A stretch of DNA of 64,000 bases, taken from NCBI GenBank assembly GCA_027605045.1, contig JAQFWX010000027.1:248001-312000 (forward strand). Reading direction: 5' to 3'. The position numbers and the translations under genes were made by a program. Numbering within the stretch: position 1 is the first letter of the stretch; each line of letters opens with the position of its first letter. The notes below the pieces were generated by a model. It worked only from the letters and a program-made list of their open reading frames with translations. It did not search any database and was not told the DNA's origin. Of this stretch, positions 35,912-46,618 are shown piece after piece. Source of the stretch: Phallus indusiatus (taxonomy: Eukaryota > Basidiomycota > Agaricomycetes > Phallales > Phallaceae).

Positions 35912-37906
35912 ATGTCAACACCAGCAACGAGGCAATCTCTCTTTACCATTCCTCTTGAGATACTAGAACACATTGCGTATCGCGCTGGGACAAGTGAATT
36001 TTCCGGTCCACCGACAGATCTCATATCTTTATCATCCAGCTGCAAAGGACTTTATAATTCTCTCTCACTCTCGGGCAATCCAGCACTTTATGCGGCCATA
36101 TTTACATCCAAATTTGATACGGATGCAATTCGTAGGAGAATCTCAGGCTCTGACCTTGAAGAAAATGACAAACAGGTTACTGCTGTCGTGCTTTCGTTGG
36201 AATTGAGGAGGCGGTTTGAAACCTTGAAACGACTGCGGTGGGGCGATGGCTGTCATGCTATTTTAACGGACTGTTCGTTTCAGGAGGACGATCTGTGGTC
36301 AGCTATATTGATGATGTTAGAGGTATGTACATATTTACTCCCGACTCTTCAAGCCAAAAAAGAAAAAAGAGAAAAATCGTTGAAAATAATGAGTCCTTTA
36401 GAACGACGGCAAGAACGCTATGCAACTCGCCAAGTGGGGGAATATATCTGAATGGCTCGAACGGTTCCTTTATGAAGATTTGGGGAAAGCACATGTCCTA
36501 GGTGGTCCCTGGCTGAATAGAACATGCCCGAATGAGTTGGCTTTGTGGCTCCTGTATCTCTGCGGTGAGGTTGCTCCAAAACTTGATCCGCTTGCGTTAT
36601 TACTCTCTCTGAATGTACTATCTGGTAATTAGACAATGCTGGAATCATCAACTCTTCACGATACGCAACTACGTATCGAGCGTTCGCAATTGGTGCAAAC
36701 AGAGTAAGTCCATTGCGGAGGCGGTAAAACACTTGTTCAAGTTTGCTAAAACTGACTATATCGTTCCTTCCATTCAGTACCCGATCACACCTTTTACATG
36801 GACAGATTTTAGACATCCCTGTATACCCAAACTCTCGGAAATATACGAGACTGAATACCTGGGCCAAACACTTTATCTCACGTGTCCGTCCAGAGCTCTA
36901 CCGGCCATCTCAGGATATCTCGCTCAGTTCAAAGAACCAACTTCAAGTTCAACAACAACGAGTACAACCATCACAACGACAATGACCGCCCGAACGTCTT
37001 TAGCTGCTAATAAGCGAGGAAGTAATGATTGGGATTTAGATTGGGAAAGGTGGAGACCGATGACGGTCACTGACGGGTCTCTTGGTACTGCTTCTGCGAT
37101 TAGCAACCGTGACGTTGTGCAACAATATGTTTTTTCGAATGTTTTTGAGGGGACGTGGGAAGGAACATGGGCGGGAACATTTACAGTAAGCAAATACCAT
37201 TATGCTTCCATTCTAAGCTATGCTACATATGAGTATCATTCCTTGCTGACAAAGAAGTCTGTATTGCAATTCATAGTACTTGGACCTCGACCTATTTGCG
37301 GACATCTTGGCAGACGGCCCATCATCAGAAACTCCTAGTCAAAACCTCGGTCGTCACGTTTGGAAACTGCGAGAATACCATATCCGCGCTTCACCTTCTC
37401 AAGCTTCAACAACGTCCTCCGACGCGTTGCAACTTATTCTTCCGCCTGGTCCTCCAGAAAACGCCTTTTTTCCTTCAGCGGCTACAACGAGAGAGTCCCA
37501 AGGCGAAGGACAGCTGATCGTCTCTCATGACTCGCAGTCTTTCGTGTATACCAGAGGTGGAGCTGAGGATAGACTTAAAAGCACCAGTCAGATCTATACC
37601 TGGGACATCATATTGATCGGAGAAGTCAGTTTGGTTTTTTTCATTTCATTAAATGACAATGGATTCATTGTTTATTAATTGCTTATTTAGGACCATTCCG
37701 AGTCCGGAGAAACAAGAATAAAAGGTCGCGTTCGCGCTAGAGATGGACTCATCACCATTCTCAAAGAAAGCGAACGAAGTAAATGGTTATACCACGGATA
37801 CCTACTGGGTGGCTGCTTAGTAGGAAGATGGAAAGATACGACGTCGCTGACGAGTATGGTTGGATATGAAGGTGGTTTTGAGCTTCGTAAAGCTCTTAAT
37901 GGATAA
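35912..37906 (+). CDS. F-box domain protein of the long agaricomycete type
   Basis: Five exons in one frame: 35912-36322, 36402-36614, 36703-37185, 37277-37624 and 37691-37906, giving 556 aa. Residues about 10-65 form an F-box (FTIPLEILEHIAYR, LISLSSSCKGLYNSLSLSGN, YAAIF), the module that binds Skp1 in SCF ubiquitin ligases. Next come helical blocks (LRRRFETLKRLRWGD, DLWSAILMMLE|NDGKNAMQLAKWG). The C-terminal half has blocks I associate with this fungal F-box family: FEGTWEGTWAGTFT, RIKGRVRARDGLITIL, WLYHGYLLGGCLVGRWKDT and MVGYEGGFELRKAL, probably a substrate-binding beta-rich domain. It would act as a substrate receptor for ubiquitination in nucleus or cytosol. The exon 2/3 junction is the least certain; other introns have good sites. 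Target unknown. Confidence 0.82.
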
Positions 37907-38622
37907 GTCGGTCAGTCAAATGACTGTTCTTCCCATTGCCGCTAGATATTCACGTCACTGAGCTTTGTACCTTTTGATATGTCAGACTTGGGAACAGAAT
38001 TTTCTAAGAGAGCGATACCGATTACCCTCCGTGCCATCCCGAATCTTCCAACCAGAACCGGATGCAGCAACTTCAGCTCTAGCAAGTACTACCAGGAGAT
38101 TATGTAGATAACCAGACAAGCCTTGGGTCATCACGCGACAAAAGAGCTGTATGTTGTATTTGTATGCTTTGAAATTTTAGTGCAGACTTTTTTAAACATG
38201 AACAAACGAGAACTATACATGGATTGTCGCTCCATATTTTATTATTTTGCGTGACTCTAAATGGATAGTGATTTGAGAAAGGTGATACTGAGCAAAAGGA
38301 ATGGGACAATAAACACTTTATCACAATCACCAAACGACGTTGCCTCTTGAGGACTTGAAACGCACAAATTACATGAGTCTTCAACTGATCGGGGCGTATA
38401 ACAACTTGACAGTGAAACAAGACCGAAGGAGATGAACATGTGATGAAAATCCTGCCTCGCCTTAAGAATTCACCTAATTAATTGAACTACTACCTATTGT
38501 AACAGGTGTCAGTTTCGAGAATACCAGTACTTGTTATAACAACACACCTAGCAACGGGTCAAAAAAGACAGCAACGATCCCGACTCGATCCGGGGTAATC
38601 TAATTCACAACTTGTGAGTGCT

Positions 38623-38643
38623 TTATATATATATATATATATA
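38623..38643. repeat. TA dinucleotide microsatellite
   Basis: About ten uninterrupted TA units. Confidence 0.8.
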
Positions 38644-39301
38644 ATTGCTCAAGAAGAACATTAAAAGAAGAGTAATATACATACTTCGGGCTTTTGGCAT
38701 ACATACACGTTAGTGTGATAATGTATCACGAAGCCCTTCGACGCCTTTCGCGTTCTTCTCGGGTCAGATTGGGTGCAAAAATCGGTTTAGTGTGTGCATT
38801 ATAGTCTCAAGAAACTCGGAGAATATCGATGATTTAAAAGTCGGAGGAACTGAAAGTAAAAGAGGACACAAAGGGGACATGTACTTGGAAATATCACAGC
38901 ATGGCGGTGTTAACTGTCCACAAGACCGGCGCTAGGGTCGTCTGAGGATTACGTAAATATCCATTCGGATTTCTCCGAACGGGGAGACGGAAAAGTTTCG
39001 GAAGATTTTTAAGCAAAGTTTTTTTTTTGGAAGAAGCCGTCCGACGTCCCTTCACCGCTTCCGCTCTCCGCTCTATACATCCAGTAGTTGGAGGATGTCG
39101 ATGGCATCTGAAACTCATGTCGGCGCCGGAGTCGTTGTTTTTTTTTCCATCTTCGTGGAACGGAGGCTGTGCAGGATCCGGAAAGGCTCAACTATTTTTT
39201 TTGATGATGAGCCTTTTTTTCTTCTTTTAAACAGCGTTTGATAAACACGCGTTTTCTTTCTCTCGATTGTTTTTTTTTTCTTTTGACCGTGTTGGGTTTT
39301 C

Positions 39302-39345
39302 ATACTACCAGGACCACGTGTACGTGTAGCATGCGCTGGTAGTAT
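39302..39345. repeat. 10-bp inverted repeat enclosing a CACGTG box
   Basis: ATACTACCAG (39302-39311) and CTGGTAGTAT (39336-39345) are exact reverse complements separated by 24 nt. The loop contains CACGTG, the canonical bHLH/E-box site, followed by TACGTG. No gene is adjacent. Confidence 0.65.
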
Positions 39346-40432
39346 ACATATGAATGGTACACTTGATTACTCGCGACATCCTTTAAATTTATCAGCGTCA
39401 CCGACGTATATACGTTGGTATCTCACTGACAAAAACGTTGACTCATCATCAAAACGTTGCAAGAGCCGGTGCAGAATCAAATCAAATTTCCAAGCTAGTG
39501 TGTAATAAACATTCTACATAGATCGGACCCATCGCCATATATGTATCAAACGCTCGGTCTCGCCAAGGCCTCGCAACATTCATGGCATGGAATTAGGCTA
39601 TTACAATATACTATGATATAAATACCCAAGTGTCGGACGAGTCAAATTGCCTTGCGACGCAGGCTCATGTCCGACAGGTGTCCCGATCTCGTTCTGACAC
39701 AAGATGCATCTACAGCGTAAATATGTATGTAAGTAGATAGATCAGCCGTATGGTACATACCTTCATCTTTTGGCGTCTGTTGAAACACAGATCCACGGTC
39801 TAATTGTGTTAGTCAGAGTTTTAGTCAGGCTCATGGACTGATTAATGAGTTGCTGACGCAGATCCGAGGCACGAGCACGGCTCATTGTTCTGGACTTGTG
39901 GAACAGCTTTCGGAGACCTATGTACTGCTACATAGGTGAATTGAAAGTCCTAGCCATCTGAGTGTCTGTGTCTGTTGTTAAGGGAGCGACATTCATGAAT
40001 GTGTAGTACATATTACATATGAAGCATGCGTGATTTCGATGAATCATCATCGCGTCAATGTCATCTTGAAACAGACAGATTACACTATTTAAACACACTC
40101 GGGTCCAGAACCCGTCCCGTCGCGACCCTTGGCATAGTTCACGACCACGTATAGCAGTTGCTGTGCTGTGCTGTGCAGGGTTTTCTTTAATTTCATTCTC
40201 CAAGCCGCGGTAAGCGCCCGGTATAGGTTTTTGATGGTTCCTAAGACTACGCGATGTCTCATGCAATGGCGTGGAATGCGGCCAAAACGGACGTCGGATC
40301 TGGATGGATGGCTATATAATACAAAAAAACCTATGATCATAAGTCTATATAATATATAAGTAATACGATACATCATTCCCATTCATCTTTGGTTCGACAT
40401 TTGTTTCAAACAATTTTCCTCTTCTTCCCTCC

Positions 40433-40439
40433 TATAAAG
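40433..40439 (+). promoter_or_regulatory. TATA box of the gene at 40523
   Basis: TATAAAG about 84 nt upstream of the ATG, followed by a pyrimidine-rich leader with tandem ACTCT units. Confidence 0.6.
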
Positions 40440-40485
40440 CGACTGCGGGAAACCGTTCTATAATATCTCATATCTCTTTAACTTT

Positions 40486-40506
40486 TACTCTACTCTACTC
40501 TACTCT
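40486..40506 (+). repeat. ACTCT pentanucleotide repeat in the leader
   Basis: About four tandem TACTC units ending 17 nt before the ATG at 40523. It forms part of a CT-rich leader. Confidence 0.6.
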
Positions 40507-40522
40507 CATTTTTTTCAAAACC

Positions 40523-41230
40523 ATGTCGTACTCTACTTTCTTCAGACTCGGTCTCTCCCTCGCAAGCGAACCCAAAGACTACGCGTATAGCTATCCTTCC
40601 CCTCTTTCGCCTGTAACACCAACGACACCCGTACCCCAACTGCAAATATCCATTCAAGCACCCATTCCAATCGCAACGCCACAGCAGCAACAACAACGCC
40701 CAATCACCCGCCGTCGTCGTTCATCGCTTACCATTCTCACCACGTCGCCTATGAGCACCGTAAAATCGACAAACACAATTCGCGCAACGAGTGAAGCTGT
40801 ACGTGGCGCCGCAGTCAAGTCATCGGAACTTGAAGTGAATGTCGTGTCTATCTCTGGTGAAACTGAGAATGTTCCGCCTGCGCTTGGTACGGTCAGAAAA
40901 ATTAGGTATGAACTATAATTTTTTTCTCTCGTTTTGCTCTTGCTAAATTCGAGACTATTCACTAGACGCAAAACCATCACGGCACCACCCCCAATTCTGC
41001 TCACCCTCCACCACCGCATTCCCGCACCACCATCTCGCTTCCCACCCCCAACGTCTCCTCTCCCCCCAACGCCTCTTTCACCAAGCTTCGCCACATGGGC
41101 CCAAAAGAATGCAAAAGACACGACGGATCCTGTCTTACCGCAAACACCCACTCAGCCGGTGTCGCCCTCTCCGATCCGTAATACTAGTGCTACTGTTTCC
41201 GACGACGACGAGATGAAAGATATTATATAG
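40523..41230 (+). CDS. Unidentified Pro/Ser/Thr-rich protein, 215 aa
   Basis: Two exons (40523-40905 and 40966-41230) joined by a 60-nt GT-AG intron in one frame. The start MSYSTFFRLGLSLASEP follows a TATA box and a CT-rich leader. The protein is largely disordered: a Pro/Thr-rich stretch, a Gln run (about residue 55), a basic TRRRRSS patch, then a second Pro-rich segment and an acidic end (DDDEMKDII). There is no enzyme domain, signal peptide or membrane segment. The basic patch could be a nuclear localisation signal, which is only inference. The gene model is well supported; the function is unknown and the family is probably lineage-restricted. Confidence 0.65.
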
Positions 41231-42497
41231 GCTTTAAATTTCTTCCCTTTATTCTATCGTATGATACTCTATCTATCGCACGTGCCGGTCACTCTTTTTC
41301 AACGACATTGTCCCACGTAATATTCACGTATGCCGCGTACTCTGCTATTTTACTTCTGTATACCTAATCTTACCCCCGCATCCTATCACATTCCATCATG
41401 GGCCGTTGACCGCCCTTTTACTCGAGACTTTCTTCATATCACTCCCGGACAAACATCTTCTATCCCCTCCCCTCTGATATTATTGTACGCTACATTATCT
41501 AAACTGACATCTTGGGTACACTATTGTAAATTGCTAGTCTTTTAGGTCGTAATAGCATCTTGTCCGATGTTGAGTTTGTTTTAAATTATTATACTTTACG
41601 TGTTTTAATAATTAATGACGCTCGAAAGTCTAATTTCTGATGCGCTGGAAAGAGCGTATTCTGGTATGCACGTCTGTACATTGAATTGCCAGTGCCAGTG
41701 ATCAAAATCAGGCTCAATGGCAGGCTATGTGAATTGACGCTTTTCATCCGCAGCCGCTGTCTGTGCAACTGTTTAAATTTATGTACATATCATCATTTCG
41801 TTCGAAGTATTGTTGGGCATGGTGATTTGAAACCTTACCGTTCTTCTCCGCAACAACCGCGTAGCCGAAACCTATCCAGTGGAACATATTTAAACGAACA
41901 GGCTGCTACTAGCGCTATCATTCGCCTGTAATTACCCTGTAGAAGACTAATACTTTTGGGAAAGATTTGACCGAACAATTGTTTGAACAATTGCGTCCAG
42001 TTACAGCCAGTTACGTCTTCGCAAAATAATAAAGAAGCACAATGATTACGAATTTGTTTTGATTCCAAGTCGTTGGATACAGGATACGGTCGATACATCA
42101 GTATTACTAGCGCTTGGCTGACTTTTGGACATGCCCATTGGACGTCTTGGGCCCTCCTAGGTCAAAACTAAAGCGTGAAGGAAATTATTTCTCGAAAGAA
42201 GCTTTCAAATAATCGTTACCAAGAGAATGTTATACCTTTTATCATCAACCCTGTCGGAGGAAAGGGACATCGTCCCCTTCACCGGTTCATCTTGTTCAGC
42301 ACCCTCTCGACAAGGCACACTTGTTTACCGCCTTTAATCAGTTGGCCGCTCTTCCGAATCAAGATAAAGTTTTATGACCATTCCATTTATCAAAGTGCAA
42401 ATAGACACCAAACATCCCCGAGAAGTACAGAGAAACAGTCCATTTTCCAAGAAAATCCCAGTAGTAGGTATATTATACTATCCTATACTCAAAACAC
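41231..42497. other. Intergenic between the Pro-rich gene and the dipeptidase
   Basis: Holds the 3' UTRs of two convergent genes. The plus frame at 41686-41931 and minus frame at 41835-42098 overlap each other and have no support. The plus frames at 42175-42672 and 42374-42823 run into the last dipeptidase exon as antisense shadows. Confidence 0.4.
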
Positions 42498-44424
42498 TCA
42501 CAAATCCGTTCTCTTATCGTATATATCATACGCAGCCACAACGCCCTCTCTTTGTAACCTCTTTGAGACGCGTTCGACACCCTCCCAGACGCGCACAAAG
42601 TTTCCGCCTGCTAGTCCCGCCAATTCCCGTCTTGACCAACCTCGTTTCCGGAGTTCCGCGAACTGTCGTTGAGAGAGAGATAAATTTGAAAGGAGGTGGG
42701 AGAGAGGGGAACAAAAGTATACGTACAAGGTTGGGGTATTTCGAGACGTCTTCTAGTCCAGCCGGAACGGTACCTATGCCATCAAAGTCACTTCCTATTC
42801 CAACACTGGAGGGTTTGATTTAGAAAAAAAGAAGATTAAAAGGACGTGAAATCTTAGTCAACGTACTGTGCTCTCCCAGCTATGTTTCCTATATGCTCTA
42901 CATGATCTGCGACACCGGCAACAGTCGCGTTTCCATCCGCTGCAACAAATGTCGGGGCAAAATTCACCTGTTTTTCGGCGAATTTTTACAAATAAAAGTT
43001 ACTAATATTATTCAAGGATAATGTTCAGAAGAAACGAACCATAACAACGCCGTCCTTTTTTCCTGCGCCGGTACCGATCATATTCAAAATCTCATCCGGC
43101 ACGTTTCGTGAAACGTTCCAAACTGCTCGGGCGGAGGAGTGACTCCACATTACGGGTGCTTCGCTCAGTTGGAGTGCTTGGATGGCTGTTGCGTCTGAAG
43201 TGTGCGAGAGGTCGACTAGCATTCCTAGACGATTCATCTCCTTGACAAGGGTGCGGCCGAGAGGACTATGAATAAAAATAAGTACAAAAAGGGTGTTCTC
43301 GGATTTCTTTTGGGGAGGAGGATTTTTACCTTAACCCGCCATGTGTCGTTTCAATTGGTGTTATTATACCACCCGAGTCTGCAAACGCGTTGTTGCAGCT
43401 ATGTGAAAGGGTTACATATCTTACACCCAGTTGGTAATACATCCGTAGAGACGAGAGTGAATTTCCTAATTGGTGAGCTCTACTCTCAAAGAAAATTGAA
43501 ATTCACAGCCAAGAAAGGGAAAAAAAGTGAGATAAGCGGATTGAGATTTTATAGAGTTAATACATTACCCTTCGACGCCTAGCATGCTCGCTACTTTGCC
43601 TCGCGCAATAGCGCGTTTCAATGTTTGAGTGTCCGGTGCAAGTTGGAAGACCTACGTTTGAGTTCAGTAGAGTATACGCGAGGAAAAGTTGATCCGAGTT
43701 CACGTCACTGTGTTGTTCTATAAGACCTCTCGCGACATCGATTTGTTCTAGTGTATCTCTGTGGCACGGACCCGGGGAATCAATAAATGAAATAAGCTGA
43801 ACATATTGTATTCACCTGACGCGGTTGGTGGGGATCAAAAAATCCGGACCATCATCCTTGCACGAAGCATAAACTGACCTATTGAAAGCACGAGTTTAAC
43901 AAAAGATTCAGGATGCGTTGAATTCATGGGTCAAACTTGCCAGAAAAATCCGCCGAGTTTTCCATTGCGTAGTCGGGGGATGTCAAGGTGTCCCGGAACA
44001 GTCTTTCGTAAGTCTACTGCTGTGACGTTGTTTCTGTAATGACCGCGGACAAGAATTGGTAAATCTGAGGAAAAAGAAAAAGAGAAAGAGCGGGTCATGA
44101 AGTGGTCCGATAATCATGTTTTACGGAGTAAAGCGAACCAATGTGACCATCCTACCAAAAAGACAAATTAGAAATAAAAACAAACATGAATGACGCGAGA
44201 TTACATACGATAACAGGAGCTTTAGACAAAATAGCCAGCGCAGCCTTGTGCGGGTCCTTGGACAACGATCCATTCCATATTGTAAGGAACAAAACTAGAC
44301 TTAGTATAAACACAAATGTCAACGTTGCATTGACGGCTTTTTTTTCTCGCTGGACTTTTGGTGATGGGCCGTTTAACAAGACTGTGCGTTCGTTGTCATC
44401 TGCAGTGTTGGAGGAAGAAGGCAT
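42498..44424 (-). CDS. Membrane-anchored M19 (renal-type) dipeptidase
   Basis: Zinc dipeptidase of the membrane dipeptidase family, which cleaves dipeptides and related amides with two metal ions. The first ATG is at 44424 ([19 protein letters not shown]). A membrane anchor at residues about 33-55 ([18 protein letters not shown]) suggests a type II protein with the catalytic domain outside the cytosol. The metal ligands are visible in order: DGHID on a 13-nt exon (44139-44151), [27 protein letters not shown] and [10 protein letters not shown]. Supporting blocks include [48 protein letters not shown] and [17 protein letters not shown]. The last exon encodes [20 protein letters not shown] before the stop at 42498. 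One intron (43879-43940) is GC-AG rather than GT-AG. The gene is divergent from RPF2. I see no break. Confidence 0.9.
44139..44151 (-). other. 13-nt microexon carrying the DGHxD zinc motif
   Basis: On the minus strand GATGGTCACATTG is flanked by ...ttggtag and gttcgc.... It encodes Asp-Gly-His-Ile plus the first base of the next Asp, so two metal ligands depend on this exon. It joins 44209 (phase 0) to 44064 (phase 1) in frame. Confidence 0.78.
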
Positions 44425-44892
44425 AGATAAGCTTGGACTTTTTGAACTTTGCAAAGTTCCCACGCACGTGATTACACGGGAAGATTGCGAGGGCGTCGCA
44501 GCGAAGGCCAACCCGGCTGCTCCTTATGTTCACTGGTATTAAACGACTTATGAAGTATATCAAACATTAAGCTTGCAGATCTTTGAAAGGTTTTAAGTAA
44601 GGGGTAACTTGTTTCTTTCTTCGCACGTTTCGTATATTTAAGGAGATGCTTTTGGGTGCCCCGCGGGCATATTACATTGTCTTATAACGAATTATTTTTC
44701 ATAAAGCGGACTCCTTTTGGGGTTTAAGCAGAAGAAGCCTACCTCCGGAATCAACGAAACAACGAGATTTGTCGCAGCAATACTTAGAACGTGTGATACA
44801 CCTATTAAGGGTCTCGGTGGGTCCTCTCTTGCAGCTGATTGAAAAGCGTGGAGAACTGAGCTAGGAACTAGCGGAGTTTCAAAAATTTCAGG
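44425..44892. promoter_or_regulatory. Shared divergent promoter region (dipeptidase / RPF2)
   Basis: A 468-bp gap between two start codons facing away from each other. It must contain both core promoters and may be bidirectional. I see no strong TATA box for RPF2, as is common for ribosome-biogenesis genes. Confidence 0.5.
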
Positions 44893-46129
44893 ATGCTCCG
44901 CACAGTGTGAGTACACAACTTTTTTTTTTATTTGCCTGTCCTCGGAAATCTAGAAAGAATCTGACGCTTTTTTATTATTTTCCTTTTTGTTTTTTTTCTC
45001 CAGAAAAGCTAAAAATGCTCGTTCTAAACGGGCCATGGAGGCTCGCGAAGCAAAAGAGGTGGAAGACCCTCGTACAGCGATTTTTGTCCGTGGGACTCAT
45101 CCAGGTGAAAAAGTGATGAATGTGATGAAAGATTTGGTGCGAAATAGACCATTTTTAAGAGGTTATGATGGCTGATTGTATATAGATGTCTCTCAAACGA
45201 CCTAATGCTCTCTCATTCTCAAAGAAAAACGACGTCCGGCCGTTTGAAGATGCTTCTTCGTTAGAGTTCTGGTCTCAGAAGAATGATGCTTCCTTTTTTG
45301 TTGTTGGACATAGTAACAAAAAGAGACCGGACGGTCTTGTTTTCGTTCGCATGTTCGATGGGAGGGTGTTAGACATGTGCGAGGTCGGTGTGGAGGATTA
45401 CGCTCCCATCAGTTCTTTTCCGGTGGGTTGTTCTTTCCGTCTTAACCAAAGTGAATTCAAAAAGGAATATGCATTTTTCAAATACTGATTATCTTTTGAT
45501 GATGAATCGTAATCACAAACACTCAGGGTTCCAAAGCATCTCCAGGTCATACACCCCTAATGCACTTCGCCTCGGAGTTATTCGATGCGCACCCACGTTA
45601 CATTCAACTCAAATCTATGCTCCTAGATCTTTTCAGTGCCGGTGAAGTCAGTGATGGAATATACCTCAAAGGCATTGAACATGTCATCAGCGTAACAGTC
45701 GCTCCAACGCCCTCCACCTCCTCGGGTGCAGAACCCGACGCCACCAACCCTATCACAGACTCAGCCGCCGACCCATCCACCACATTCTCAGAGACCTCTT
45801 CTCTCCTCCCAAAGGTCCACTTACGAACCTACACCATTTCCTTCCAAAAGTCAGGGCAACGCACGCCATACGTGGCACTCTCCCCACACGGTCCGTCACT
45901 TGATCTTGACCTGCGACGTAACGCAGATCCGGATCCGACGCTCCTCTCACTCGCGATGAAGAAGCCCAAGTTGAAGAAGAAAGATGTGGAATCTGGGCTT
46001 GGGAAACGGAAGCGCAATCAGGAGGTGGATGAGATGGGTGATTTGCGTGGGCGAATTCATGTTCCGAAGCAGGATTTGTCTGCTTTGGATCGTTCGACTA
46101 AGCGTATTAAAGCGCTGAGGAAGGAGTAG
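44893..46129 (+). CDS. RPF2: Ribosome biogenesis protein RPF2 (Brix domain)
   Basis: Four exons (44893-44906, 45004-45136, 45186-45422, 45527-46129) giving 328 aa. In yeast Rpf2 forms a complex with Rrs1 that brings 5S rRNA, Rpl5 and Rpl11 into the 60S pre-ribosome in the nucleolus. The N terminus MLRTVKAKNARSKRAME, and the Brix-domain blocks FSKKNDVRPFEDASSLEFWS, KNDASFFVVGHSNKKRPDGL and FVRMFDGRVLDMCEVGVEDY, are characteristic. The second half has HLRTYTISFQKSGQRTPYVA, DLDLRRNADPDPTLLSLAMK and a Lys/Arg-rich tail (LSALDRSTKRIKALRKE), as in known RPF2 proteins. A Ser/Thr/Pro/Ala-rich insertion of about 40 residues lies between GIEHVISVTVAPT and PKVHLRTYTI, absent from compact orthologues. 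The first exon is only 14 nt. Single-copy essential gene in other fungi, so intactness is expected. Confidence 0.95.
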
Positions 46130-46618
46130 ATGTATACTCAAAAGTAAATATACACTTTAATTTGATTTGATTTTTTTTTCATTTGTTTACGATTGTGAAA
46201 TGATAAATAATAAGTAGCTACAGCATTCTAAAATATAAAAGCATGTTTCTCTTTGAAAAAAATTTGGGAGTCAACAGCATGCGCATTCTTCGCGAGATTG
46301 GGTAATGATGATAGTGATGATAAAAGGTGGGTGGGAAAAAAATACACGATAAATAGCGAAGGTTTAACTAAATAATACACTGCTATGTTATGAGAGAGAA
46401 AGAAAGATGGATACACATAATATTGGTATTTCGGCAAACCAAAATTGGGACTGGAGTCGTCGTTATTGGTTTTTTGGTTTTTTGTTGATTTGGTCTTGAT
46501 CCTGAAAACGAAGGGGAAAAAATAGATTGGGAGGGAAGCCATAAGAATCCCATTTTTGGTTTGTCGAACGGTTTAAATACGGGATAGGGGAGGAGAATGA
46601 ATGCAACCACAGTAATCA
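46130..46618. terminator. 3' intergenic region between convergent genes
   Basis: AT-rich 490 bp between the RPF2 stop and the stop of the minus-strand gene at 46619. AATAAA-like signals are not perfect, but T-rich and A-rich tracts on either side fit two back-to-back polyadenylation regions. Confidence 0.4.

Larger units (their letters stand above)
37907..40432. other. Intergenic with microsatellite and hairpin, no gene recognised
   Basis: AT-rich 2.5 kb without supported genes. Frames at 38100-38420, 39928-40266 and 40089-40382 (minus) lack any domain or splice support. It holds a TA-dinucleotide run (38623-38643), several poly(T) tracts near 39010-39280, and a hairpin with a CACGTG core at 39302-39345. 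Confidence 0.4.

Noticed and set aside
43268..43582. 104-codon plus-strand frame
   Set aside because: Antisense to exons and introns of the M19 dipeptidase, which has full motif support on the minus strand.
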